Shown one piece after another: positions 1 to 7,269 of a stretch of DNA of 64,000 nt. The notes below the pieces were generated by a model. That model was not told where the DNA came from, ran no database searches, and was given only the letters and a program-made list of their open reading frames with translations. Position 1 is the stretch's first letter, and every line of letters begins with the position of its first letter. Origin of the DNA: Paenirhodobacter ferrireducens (GTDB lineage Bacteria > Pseudomonadota > Alphaproteobacteria > Rhodobacterales > Rhodobacteraceae). A program made the position numbers and the translations under genes. The stretch covers positions 62,001-126,000 of the forward strand of contig NZ_SAVB01000001.1 of NCBI RefSeq assembly GCF_004022265.1, given 5' to 3'.

Positions 1-398
1 AATTCCTTCACGATCAGGCGGATGTTGCCATCCTTCTTGAGCAGGTCCTCGACCTCGGGGAAGGCCTTCTTGCAGTAGGTGCACTTGTAATCCATGAACT
101 CGACGATGGTCACGTCGCCCTCGGGATTGCCGCCGACCCAGCTGAAGCCATCCTCGAAGATGTCCTTGGCATTGGTGTCGACGAGGGTCTTGTCGTTCTC
201 GACCGCGGCAGCCTGCTGACGCTCCTCGAGCACGTTGATCGCCTCGACCAGAACCTCGGGGTTCTGCATCAGATAGTCCTTCACCGCCTCGCCGAAGGCG
301 GCCTTCTCCTCGGTCGTCATCTTCGACAGATCGAGCGCGCCCGCCGGTGCGGCAAGCGCCGTGGAGAGGGCAAGGGCGGACAGCAGCGTGCGGGTCAT
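1..398 (-). CDS. DsbA-family thiol:disulfide oxidoreductase, C-terminus cut by window edge
   Basis: The first 132 residues are visible. An N-terminal signal peptide (about residues 1-23, ending near APAGALD) sends the protein to the periplasm. A helical stretch with many Glu and Gln follows, as is common ahead of the thioredoxin fold in alphaproteobacterial DsbA-like proteins. The sequence then enters a thioredoxin-like domain with VEFMDYKCTYC; Cys106 and Cys109 form the CxxC redox pair. Proteins of this type oxidise or isomerise disulfides in exported proteins. The ATG at 398 fits the signal peptide. The gene is divergent from the aminotransferase at 588. The rest of the catalytic domain lies outside the window, so DsbA cannot be told from a DsbC/ScsC-like role. 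Confidence 0.9.
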   Translation of the reverse strand, partial: MTRTLLSALALSTALAAPAGALDLSKMTTEEKAAFGEAVKDYLMQNPEVLVEAINVLEERQQAAAVENDKTLVDTNAKDIFEDGFSWVGGNPEGDVTIVEFMDYKCTYCKKAFPEVEDLLKKDGNIRLIVKE

Positions 399-527
399 CG
401 GATCATCCTTTGTGTCGCCCCGGGGAAGCGGGGCAGGTCGCGGCCACACTGGCCAATCGGGCGGGCAGGCGCAAGGGGGCGGGCGCGCCGGTGCAGGGAG
501 CAAGGCCAGACCCCGAGGCACCGACCA

Positions 528-556
528 TTGACCCCGGGCCCGGGCCGTCCTATCGC
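528..556 (+). promoter_or_regulatory. Sigma-70-type promoter candidate for the aminotransferase
   Basis: TTGACC (528-533) and TATCGC (551-556) are separated by exactly 17 bases, about 30 bases before the ATG at 588. A purine-rich ribosome site (GGAGCAGGG) lies between. The -35 is strong and the -10 is moderate. The 188-base divergent gap between the two genes holds nothing else that is clear apart from GC-rich short palindromes. Confidence 0.5.
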
Positions 557-587
557 CCCTTAAGGATTTTCAGGATGGAGCAGGGAC

Positions 588-1727
588 ATGCGCTTCTCAA
601 CCCGTGGTCAGGTCGATCCCTTTATTGTGATGGACGTGATGGAAGCCGCCCGCGCCGCCGAGGCCGCCGGCCGGCGCATCATCCACATGGAGGTGGGCCA
701 GCCCTCGACGCCCGCGCCCGCTGCGGCGCGCAAGGCGCTTGCCGCGGCGCTCGATGAGAACCCGCTCGGCTATACCGTCGCGCTCGGCCTGCCCGATCTG
801 CGCGCGGGCATCGCGGCGCTTTATGCCCGCTGGTATGGTGTCGATCTCGACCCCGGCCGGGTGATCGTCACCGCGGGCTCCTCGGGCGCCTTCCTGCTCG
901 CCTTCTCGGCGCTTTTCGATGCGGGCGACCGCGTCGCGCTTGGCGAGCCGGGCTATCCGAGCTATCGCCAGATCCTGCGCGCGATGTCGGTGACCCCGGT
1001 GGGCATGCCCACCAGCGCCGAAAACCGCTATCAGCCGGTGCCTGCCGACATCCCCGAAAACGTGCAGGGGCTGATTGTCGCCTCGCCCGGCAACCCCTCG
1101 GGCACGATGCTCGGCAAGCCGGAGCTTTCCGCGCTGATGCAGGCGGCCTCGGCGCGCGACATCGCCTTCGTCTCCGACGAGATCTATCACGGCCTCGATT
1201 ACGAGGGCCGCGCGATCAGCGCGCTCGAGGTCTCGGACGAGGCCTATGTGATCAACTCCTTCTCGAAATACTTCTCGATGACGGGCTGGCGCGTCGGCTG
1301 GATGGTGGTGCCCGAGGACCACGTCCGCACCGTCGAGCGGCTGGCGCAGAACATGTTCATCTGCCCGCCGCATGCGAGCCAGGTGGCGGCGCTTGCCGCT
1401 CTTGGCGCGATCGACGAGCTCGAGGCGAACCGCGCCGTCTATGCCGCGAACCGGCGGCTGATGCTCGAGGGGCTGCCGAAGGCGGGCTTCACCGAGATCG
1501 CCCCGCCCGATGGCGCCTTCTACATCTATGCCGACGTGTCCGATCTGACCGGGGACAGCCGCGCTTTCGCCGCCGAGATCCTCGACAAGGCCGGTGTCGC
1601 CGTCACCCCGGGGCTCGACTTCGATCCGGCGCGCGGCCACCGCACGCTGCGCTTCTCCTATGCGCAGGGCACCGCCGAGATCGAGGAGGGGCTCGCCCGC
1701 CTCACCGCCTTCATGGCGGCGCGCTGA
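588..1727 (+). CDS. Class I/II PLP-dependent aminotransferase
   Basis: A cytosolic 379-residue protein of fold type I. It shows the usual class I landmarks: GQPSTPAP near residue 37, an aromatic GYPSY turn, SPGNPSG near 166, SDEIYHGLDY near 191, and the PLP lysine Lys227 in SFSKYFSMTGWRVGW. The C-terminal arginine that binds the substrate carboxylate is in TLRFSYAQG. Family members transaminate amino acids with 2-oxoglutarate. The sequence resembles aspartate/alanine-type enzymes of Rhodobacterales, but the substrate cannot be fixed. The ATG at 588 follows a GGAGCAGGG ribosome site. It is followed after 54 bases by amiC and may be cotranscribed with it. Confidence 0.93.
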   Translation: MRFSTRGQVDPFIVMDVMEAARAAEAAGRRIIHMEVGQPSTPAPAAARKALAAALDENPLGYTVALGLPDLRAGIAALYARWYGVDLDPGRVIVTAGSSGAFLLAFSALFDAGDRVALGEPGYPSYRQILRAMSVTPVGMPTSAENRYQPVPADIPENVQGLIVASPGNPSGTMLGKPELSALMQAASARDIAFVSDEIYHGLDYEGRAISALEVSDEAYVINSFSKYFSMTGWRVGWMVVPEDHVRTVERLAQNMFICPPHASQVAALAALGAIDELEANRAVYAANRRLMLEGLPKAGFTEIAPPDGAFYIYADVSDLTGDSRAFAAEILDKAGVAVTPGLDFDPARGHRTLRFSYAQGTAEIEEGLARLTAFMAAR

Positions 1728-1781
1728 GCGGTTTCGCGCCGCATCGGCCCGCGCTATAGTCGCCCGAAAAACGGAGCAGGC

Positions 1782-2999
1782 ATGACACGCATCCTTCGGC
1801 TTTTCGCGGCGCTCTGGCTCGGGCTCGCGGGGCTCGCCACGGCGCAGGAGACCGGGCTTTCGGCGCTGGCCCGGCTCGAGCCCGGGCGCAGTTCGGTCAC
1901 CACGTCCGGTCAGGCGACCGAGGTCGCGCTCGGCCTGACCCAGGCGGTGCCGTTCCGCGCCTTCCTGCTCGACGCGCCGCCGCGCCTTGTCGTCGATTTC
2001 CGCGAGGTCGATTTCTCCGCCGGCCGCGCCGGGGCGCTGGCGGACAAGGGGTTGATCGGCACCGTCCGCTGGGGCCGGTTCCGGCCGGGCTGGTCGCGGC
2101 TGGTCGCGGATCTGTCGGGGCCGGCGCGGATCGACACCGCGGTCGAGGAGACCGGCGAGGCGCCGCGCGTCGTGCTGCGCCTTTCGCCCGTCGCCGCCGA
2201 GGATTTCGCCGCCCGCGCCGGCGCGCCCTCTTCGGCGCTATGGGACCTGCCGCAGCCCGCCGCGACCGAGCCGCCGCATCGCCGCCAGGATGGCAGCGCG
2301 CCGCTGAAGGTGGTGATTGATCCGGGTCACGGCGGCATCGATCCGGGCGCCGAGGCCGACAACCTGAAGGAAGCCGTGCTGACGCTGACCTTCGCGCGCG
2401 CGCTGAAAGAGGCGATGACGCGCGCCGGCATGCAGGTCATCATGACCCGCGAGGAAGATGTCTTCGTGCCGCTGGAAACCCGGATCACCGTCGCGCGCGC
2501 GGCGGGGGCCGATCTTTTCCTGTCGCTCCATGCCGATGCGCTCCCCGAGGGCGATGCCACCGGCGCGACCGTCTATCTGCTCGACGACAAGGCCTCGGAC
2601 GAGGCGTCGCAGAAACTCGCCGAGCGGCACGACCGCGCCGACCTGCTCGCGGGCGTCGATCTTGATGGCCATGACGATGCGGTGGCGGGGGTGCTGATGG
2701 ATCTTGCCCGCACCGAGACCCAGCCGCGCGCGCTGCGCGCCAGCCAGGTGATTGCCGGCGCGATCAAGTCGGCGCATCTGCGGATGCACAAGCATCCGGT
2801 GCAGACGGCGGATTTCTCGGTGCTGAAATCGCCCGACATCCCCTCGCTGCTGATCGAGCTCGGCTTCCTGTCGTCCGAGGCCGACCGCCAGCGCCTGCTC
2901 GATCCGACCTGGCAGGCGCAGATGGCGCAGGCGATCACCCGGGGCGTCGCGACCTGGGCCCAGGCCGATGCGGCCGAGGCCCGGCTGTTGCGCCAATAA
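1782..2999 (+). CDS. amiC: N-acetylmuramoyl-L-alanine amidase with AMIN domain (AmiC-like)
   Basis: A periplasmic zinc amidase that cuts the bond between N-acetylmuramic acid and L-alanine in peptidoglycan, mainly for daughter-cell separation. A signal peptide (residues 1-21) is followed by an AMIN localisation domain (about 30-135) and an Amidase_3 catalytic domain (about 170-395). Likely zinc ligands are His183 (in DPGHGG), Glu197 and His250 (in SLHADA). Glu359 in LLIELGFLS is the expected second catalytic glutamate. The length of 405 residues is normal for the family. The domain usually carries an autoinhibitory helix that needs an EnvC- or NlpD-like activator; none is encoded here. The gene ends at a GC-rich hairpin facing the convergent creA. 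Confidence 0.94.
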   Translation: MTRILRLFAALWLGLAGLATAQETGLSALARLEPGRSSVTTSGQATEVALGLTQAVPFRAFLLDAPPRLVVDFREVDFSAGRAGALADKGLIGTVRWGRFRPGWSRLVADLSGPARIDTAVEETGEAPRVVLRLSPVAAEDFAARAGAPSSALWDLPQPAATEPPHRRQDGSAPLKVVIDPGHGGIDPGAEADNLKEAVLTLTFARALKEAMTRAGMQVIMTREEDVFVPLETRITVARAAGADLFLSLHADALPEGDATGATVYLLDDKASDEASQKLAERHDRADLLAGVDLDGHDDAVAGVLMDLARTETQPRALRASQVIAGAIKSAHLRMHKHPVQTADFSVLKSPDIPSLLIELGFLSSEADRQRLLDPTWQAQMAQAITRGVATWAQADAAEARLLRQ

Positions 3000-3006
3000 C
3001 CGGCCG

Positions 3007-3031
3007 GGCAGGGGGGGCAGCGCCCCCTGCC
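3007..3031. terminator. GC-rich hairpin between convergent amiC and creA
   Basis: GGCAGGGGGGGCAGCGCC followed by CCCTGCC can fold into a stem of about 10 pairs with an AGC loop and a small bulge. It lies in the 39 bases between two converging genes, so it may stop transcription both ways. There is no T-tract. The GGGGGCAGCGCCCCC core is the same hairpin that accompanies the dispersed repeats elsewhere in the window. Confidence 0.55.
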
Positions 3032-3038
3032 TTGGCCG

Positions 3039-3491
3039 TCATTTCGCGCCGTAAAGCGGCACCGTCGAGATCGACATCTTCGCCGAGCCCTCGACCACCT
3101 GGTTCGCATGGGTGAGATAGATCAGCGTCTGGTGATCCTCGTCATAGATGCGCGTCACCCGCAGGCTCTTGAAGATCAGCGAGCGGCTTTCGGAGAATAC
3201 CTTTTCCCCCTTCGGCCCGCGCGCGATGTCGCCAAGCGTGATCGGCCCGGTCTGGCGGCAGGCGATCGAGGCGTTCGACGGGTCCTCGAACCAGTTGCCC
3301 TGTTTCAGCCGGTCGAAGATCGAGCGGTCGAAATAGGAGACGTGGCAGGTCACGCCCTGCACCTTCGGGTCCTCGATCGCCTCGATGACGATGTCGTTGC
3401 CGGTCCAGTCGACGCCGACGCGGCCGACCTCCTCGGCGAGGGCAGGGGTGGCTGCGAGGGCGATCAGGGCGGCGGCGGTCAGGGCACGCAT
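3039..3491 (-). CDS. creA: CreA-family periplasmic protein
   Basis: A 150-residue exported protein matching the CreA family, whose biochemical role is unknown despite its old link to the E. coli cre locus. A clear signal peptide (residues 1-18, cleavage after TPALA) precedes the conserved domain starting EEVGRVGVDWTGNDIVIEAI. Family landmarks are DPKVQGVTCHVSYFD, the DPSNASIACRQTGPI segment with a second cysteine, and the closing Tyr-Leu-rich strand. The two cysteines could form a disulfide. The start is chosen at 3491 because the AAGGAGG ribosome site lies directly upstream and the signal peptide begins there; the frame stays open further upstream without a plausible start. Confidence 0.9.
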   Translation of the reverse strand: MRALTAAALIALAATPALAEEVGRVGVDWTGNDIVIEAIEDPKVQGVTCHVSYFDRSIFDRLKQGNWFEDPSNASIACRQTGPITLGDIARGPKGEKVFSESRSLIFKSLRVTRIYDEDHQTLIYLTHANQVVEGSAKMSISTVPLYGAK

Positions 3492-3547
3492 GGAAACCTC
3501 CTTGGTTTTCCCGAAGATGGGGGCGCGGGGGCGGGGGCGCAACCGGT

Positions 3548-3761
3548 TCAGCCGCCGGGGCAGAGGGTCTCGCAGGGCACGCCGTCCCCGTCGCGGTCGA
3601 GCTTGCCGCCCCAGGAGCAGTTCTCGAGCAGCCAATAGGCTTCTTCGCAGCTTTCAATGGTCTTCGAACAGGTCTTGCGCGGGCTGCATGACCATGACTG
3701 TGCCAGCCGCGGGATCGGGTGCCAGCCCGAGGGCCAGTGCCGCCGCCAGTGCCGTCATCAT
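3548..3761 (-). pseudogene. Excalibur-type calcium-binding secreted protein with apparent frameshift
   Basis: Two reading frames together make a normal small secreted protein. From the ATG at 3761, behind a good GGAGG site, one frame gives a signal peptide (MMTALAAALALGLAP) but stops at 3654 after 35 residues. From about 3700 the next frame reads LAQSWSCSPRKTC, then a cysteine-rich domain with YWLLENCSWGG and the excalibur calcium-loop signature DRDGDGVPCE, ending at 3548. This second frame has no start codon of its own. One extra base around the GATCCCGCGG stretch (about 3697-3706 in window coordinates) would explain the break. It is either a true pseudogene, a sequencing or assembly error, or a programmed shift; the data cannot decide. 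The domain is widespread in small secreted proteins of this order. Confidence 0.65.
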
Positions 3762-3846
3762 CGCCAGGTCCTCCGTCCGTCCCCTTTCAATGCCTGCTGC
3801 GCGCCTTCGGCAAGGTCCGCGCGATGGGACGCAGCGTCGCGGGGGC

Positions 3847-3888
3847 TTGACGCGAATCGCCGCCTCCCCATAAATGAACGAGTGTTCA
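3847..3888 (+). promoter_or_regulatory. Promoter plus palindromic operator of the leucine-catabolism operon
   Basis: TTGACG (3847-3852) and ATAAAT (3870-3875) lie 17 bases apart, a good sigma-70 promoter. The palindrome TGAACGAGTGTTCA (3875-3888) starts on the last base of the -10 and covers the expected transcription start. A strong GGAGGGGAGG ribosome site and the ivd ATG follow. An operator at this place normally acts by repression. The GAACG half-site would suit a TetR-type repressor, but no regulator gene is adjacent, so its identity is inference. Confidence 0.6.
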
Positions 3889-3907
3889 ATAATCGGAGGG
3901 GAGGCCG

Positions 3908-5068
3908 ATGTTCGCAGGTTCCATGCAGTTCGACCTGGGCGAGGACGTCAATGCGCTGCGCGAGATGGTGCACGGCTGGGCGCAGGAGCGGCTGGCGCCG
4001 ATCGCCGCGGCCGTCGATCGCGACAACGTCTTTCCGGCCGAGCTCTGGGCCGAGATGGGCGCGCTTGGCTTGCTTGGCATCACCGTGCCCGAGGAATACG
4101 GCGGCTCGGGGATGGGCTATCTTGCCCATGTCATCGCCACCGAGGAGATCGCGCGCGTCTCGGCCTCGATCTCGCTCAGCTACGGGGCGCATTCGAACCT
4201 CTGCGTGAACCAGCTGAAGCTGAACGGCTCGGCCGAGCAGAAGGCGAAATACCTGCCCGATCTCGTTTCGGGTGCCAAGGTCGGTGCGCTCGCGATGTCG
4301 GAATCCGGCGCGGGCTCGGATGTCGTCGGCATGAAGCTGCGGGCCGAGAAGCGCAACGGCTACTATGTGCTCAATGGCCACAAGTACTGGATCACCAACG
4401 GCCCCGATGCCGATACGCTGGTGGTCTATGCCAAGACCGACCCCGAGGCGGGCTCGAAGGGCATTACCGCCTTCATCGTCGAGAAGGGGGTCAAGGGGTT
4501 CTCGACCTCGAAGCATTTCGACAAGCTCGGGATGCGCGGCTCGAACACGGCACAGCTGTTCTTCGAGGATTGCGAGGTGCCGTTCGAGAACGTGCTCGGC
4601 ACCGAGGGCAAGGGCGTTCGGGTGCTGATGTCGGGGCTCGATTACGAGCGCGTGGTGCTCTCGGGCATCGGCACCGGCATCATGGCAGCCTGCCTTGACG
4701 AGGTGGTGCCCTATGCCAAGGAGCGCCAGCAGTTCGGCCAGCCGATCGGGAATTTCCAGCTGATGCAGGCGAAGATTGCCGACATGTATGTCGCGATGAA
4801 CACCGCCCGCGCCTATACCTACGAGGTCGCGAAGGCCTGCGACAAGGGGCTGGTCACCCGGCAGGATGCCGCCGCGACGGTGCTCTATGCCTCGGAACAG
4901 GCGATGGTGCAGGCGCATCAGGCGGTGCAGGCGCTCGGCGGGGCCGGGTTCCTCAATGACTCGGTGGTCTCGCGGCTCTTCCGCGATGCGAAGCTGATGG
5001 AAATCGGGGCTGGCACCAGCGAAATCCGCCGTATGCTGATCGGACGTGAAATCATGGAGAAAGCCTGA
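3908..5068 (+). CDS. ivd: Isovaleryl-CoA dehydrogenase
   Basis: A 386-residue FAD enzyme of the acyl-CoA dehydrogenase family that oxidises isovaleryl-CoA to 3-methylcrotonyl-CoA in leucine breakdown and passes electrons to ETF. The N-terminal helical domain, the beta domain with the [17 protein letters not shown] flavin/substrate segment and the C-terminal helical domain are all present. The catalytic glutamate sits at Glu247 in [11 protein letters not shown], the position characteristic of isovaleryl-CoA dehydrogenase; most other family members carry it later, in the C-terminal part. [11 protein letters not shown] and the closing [13 protein letters not shown] are also conserved. It is first in the operon, and its TGA overlaps the next ATG by one base. 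Specific assignment is supported by the mcc and HMG-CoA lyase genes downstream. Confidence 0.96.
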   Translation: MFAGSMQFDLGEDVNALREMVHGWAQERLAPIAAAVDRDNVFPAELWAEMGALGLLGITVPEEYGGSGMGYLAHVIATEEIARVSASISLSYGAHSNLCVNQLKLNGSAEQKAKYLPDLVSGAKVGALAMSESGAGSDVVGMKLRAEKRNGYYVLNGHKYWITNGPDADTLVVYAKTDPEAGSKGITAFIVEKGVKGFSTSKHFDKLGMRGSNTAQLFFEDCEVPFENVLGTEGKGVRVLMSGLDYERVVLSGIGTGIMAACLDEVVPYAKERQQFGQPIGNFQLMQAKIADMYVAMNTARAYTYEVAKACDKGLVTRQDAAATVLYASEQAMVQAHQAVQALGGAGFLNDSVVSRLFRDAKLMEIGAGTSEIRRMLIGREIMEKA

Positions 5069-5541
5069 TGCGTTCGATGCTTGCCGCCGTTCTTGCCCTG
5101 ACCCCCGCCCTTGCCGCCGCGCAGGATCTGCCACCGTCGGCGACCGAGGGGCTCGAGGAAACGGTGCGCGCCTGTTTTGCCGACTACAATCCCTATGCCG
5201 GCGGGCCGAGCTGCCTTGGCCAGGCGGCGCAGGGCTGCACCGCCGCGGCGGGCGACACGACGGTCGCTATCGTCGCCTGCATCGGGGCCGAGACGCTGGT
5301 CTGGGACGATCTGCTCAACACCGAATACAAGGCCCGCCGCGCCGAGCTGACGGCGCCCGGGCTGAACGACAAGCTGCTCGCCGCACAGCGCGCCTGGATC
5401 GCCTTTCGCGATGCCGAATGCGGGCTCGAGGTCGCGCGCTGGGGCGATGCCTCGGCCAGCCGGATCGTCGGGGCGAATTGCATGATGGAAATGACCGCCG
5501 CGCGCGCGGCGCAGCTGCGAGACAAGAAGGCACAGGAATGA
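5068..5541 (+). CDS. LprI-like (DUF1311) exported protein inside the leucine operon
   Basis: A 157-residue protein with a signal peptide (residues 1-19, [19 protein letters not shown]) and a DUF1311/LprI-type domain. The family hallmark [14 protein letters not shown] lies near residue 110 and is preceded by the [11 protein letters not shown] helix. Several cysteines suggest disulfides in the periplasm. LprI of Mycobacterium is a lysozyme inhibitor; for most members of the family the function is unknown. It is coupled at both ends: its ATG overlaps the ivd stop and its TGA overlaps the mccB start. It is therefore cotranslated with catabolic enzymes although it acts outside the cytoplasm. No role in leucine breakdown is apparent. 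Confidence 0.85.
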   Translation: MRSMLAAVLALTPALAAAQDLPPSATEGLEETVRACFADYNPYAGGPSCLGQAAQGCTAAAGDTTVAIVACIGAETLVWDDLLNTEYKARRAELTAPGLNDKLLAAQRAWIAFRDAECGLEVARWGDASASRIVGANCMMEMTAARAAQLRDKKAQE

Positions 5542-7142
5542 AGCTGACCTCCTCCGTCCTGCCCTCCTCCGAGGGCTTCCGCGCCAACCGCGCGGCCCAT
5601 CTCGAGATGCTCGAAACCGTGCGCGCGGCGGCGATGGCGGCCGCCGCGGGGGGCGGGCCCGAGGCGACGGCGCGCCATGTGGCGCGCGGCAAGATGGCGC
5701 CGCGCGAGCGGGTGGCGGGGCTTTTGGACCCCGGCTCGCCCTTCCTCGAAATCGGCGCGACGGCAGCGCACGGCATGTATGACGGCGCCGCGCCGGGGGC
5801 GGGCGTCATCGCCGGCATCGGCCGGGTGATGGGGCTCGAGGTGATGGTCGTGGCGAATGACGCCACGGTGAAGGGCGGTACCTATTACCCGATGACGGTG
5901 AAGAAGCATCTGCGCGCGCAGGAGATCGCCGAGGACTGCAATCTGCCCTGCGTCTATCTGGTCGACAGCGGCGGCGCGAACCTGCCCAACCAGGACGAGG
6001 TCTTCCCCGACCGCGACCATTTCGGCCGGATCTTCTACAACCAGGCGCGGATGTCGGCGAAGGGCATCGCGCAGATCGCGGTGGTGATGGGCAGCTGCAC
6101 CGCGGGTGGCGCCTATGTGCCGGCGATGTCCGACGTGACGATCATCGTGAAGGAACAGGGCACGATCTTCCTCGCTGGCCCGCCCTTGGTGAAGGCGGCG
6201 ACCGGTGAGGTGGTCACGGCCGAAGACCTCGGCGGCGGCGATGTGCACACGCGTCTTTCGGGCGTGGCCGATTACCTCGCCGAGGACGACGCCCATGCGC
6301 TGGCGCTCGCCCGCCGGGCGGTCGGAAACCTGAACCGGGCGAAGCCCGCGACGGTGCAGTGGCAATCGCCCGAGCCCCCGGCCTATGACCCCGAGGAGAT
6401 CCTCGGCCTTGTGCCGGCCGATCTGCGCACCCCCTACGACATCCGCGAGGTGATCGCGCGCGTGGTCGACGGGTCGCGCTTCGACGAGTTCAAGGCCCGC
6501 TTCGGCGAGACGATCGTGACCGGCTTTGCCCATCTCGAGGGCTGCCCGGTGGGCATCGTCGCGAACAACGGCGTGCTCTTCTCCGAGGCCGCGCAGAAGG
6601 CCGCGCATTTCATCGAGCTTTGCTCGCAACGCGGCATCCCGCTGATCTTCCTGCAGAACATCACCGGCTTCATGGTCGGCCGCAAATACGAGAACGAGGG
6701 CATCGCGCGCCACGGGGCGAAGATGGTGACCGCCGTCGCGACCACCTCGGTGCCGAAGATCACCATGCTCGTCGGCGGCAGCTTCGGCGCCGGCAATTAC
6801 GGCATGGCGGGGCGCGCCTATTCGCCCCGCTTCCTGTGGAGCTGGCCCAATTCCCGGATCTCGGTGATGGGCGGCGAGCAGGCGGCGGGGGTGCTTGCCG
6901 CCGTGCGCCGAGAGGGGATCGAGCGCAAGGGCGGCAGCTGGTCGGCCGAGGAAGAGGCCGAGTTCAAGCGCCCGACGATCGAGATGTTCGAGCGCCAAAG
7001 CCACCCGCTCTATGCCTCGGCGCGGCTGTGGGACGACGGCATCGTCGATCCGCGCAAGACCCGTCAGGTGCTCTCGCTCAGCCTGCAGGCGAGCCTGTGC
7101 GCCCCGGTCGAACCGACGCGCTTCGGCCTGTTCCGCATGTGA
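5538..7142 (+). CDS. mccB: Methylcrotonyl-CoA carboxylase, carboxyltransferase (beta) subunit
   Basis: A 534-residue biotin-dependent carboxyltransferase that moves CO2 from carboxybiotin to 3-methylcrotonyl-CoA, giving 3-methylglutaconyl-CoA, in complex with MccA. It has two crotonase-fold halves: an N-terminal one with [17 protein letters not shown] and [15 protein letters not shown], and a C-terminal one with [32 protein letters not shown] and the [20 protein letters not shown] signature shared by methylcrotonyl-CoA carboxylases. The start at 5538 is chosen for the AGGA site and for homology ([19 protein letters not shown]); the same frame is open upstream but overlaps the LprI-like gene. 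A dispersed repeat separates it from mccA. Confidence 0.95.
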   Translation: MKLTSSVLPSSEGFRANRAAHLEMLETVRAAAMAAAAGGGPEATARHVARGKMAPRERVAGLLDPGSPFLEIGATAAHGMYDGAAPGAGVIAGIGRVMGLEVMVVANDATVKGGTYYPMTVKKHLRAQEIAEDCNLPCVYLVDSGGANLPNQDEVFPDRDHFGRIFYNQARMSAKGIAQIAVVMGSCTAGGAYVPAMSDVTIIVKEQGTIFLAGPPLVKAATGEVVTAEDLGGGDVHTRLSGVADYLAEDDAHALALARRAVGNLNRAKPATVQWQSPEPPAYDPEEILGLVPADLRTPYDIREVIARVVDGSRFDEFKARFGETIVTGFAHLEGCPVGIVANNGVLFSEAAQKAAHFIELCSQRGIPLIFLQNITGFMVGRKYENEGIARHGAKMVTAVATTSVPKITMLVGGSFGAGNYGMAGRAYSPRFLWSWPNSRISVMGGEQAAGVLAAVRREGIERKGGSWSAEEEAEFKRPTIEMFERQSHPLYASARLWDDGIVDPRKTRQVLSLSLQASLCAPVEPTRFGLFRM

Positions 7143-7150
7143 CTTCAATG

Positions 7151-7242
7151 CCTCCGGCGGAGGTATTTGGAGCAAGGTGAGATCGCATTCATCTTGCCCG
7201 AAATACCTCGGGGGGCTCCGCAGGAGCGGGGGCAGCGCCCCC
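7151..7242. repeat. Inverted pair of family-A intergenic repeats plus GC hairpin between mccB and mccA
   Basis: A forward copy with GGAGGTATTTGGAGCAAGG (within 7151-7180) faces a reverse copy with CTTGCCCGAAATACCTCG (within 7188-7215). The two can pair into a long imperfect hairpin. A GGGGGCAGCGCCCCC hairpin follows at 7228-7242. The same units occur at several other intergenic places in the window. Here the element lies inside an operon, so it may set the ratio of mccB to mccA mRNA rather than end transcription. Confidence 0.7.
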
Positions 7243-7269
7243 TCCGACATCCAAGCTTGGGAGGAGCCG

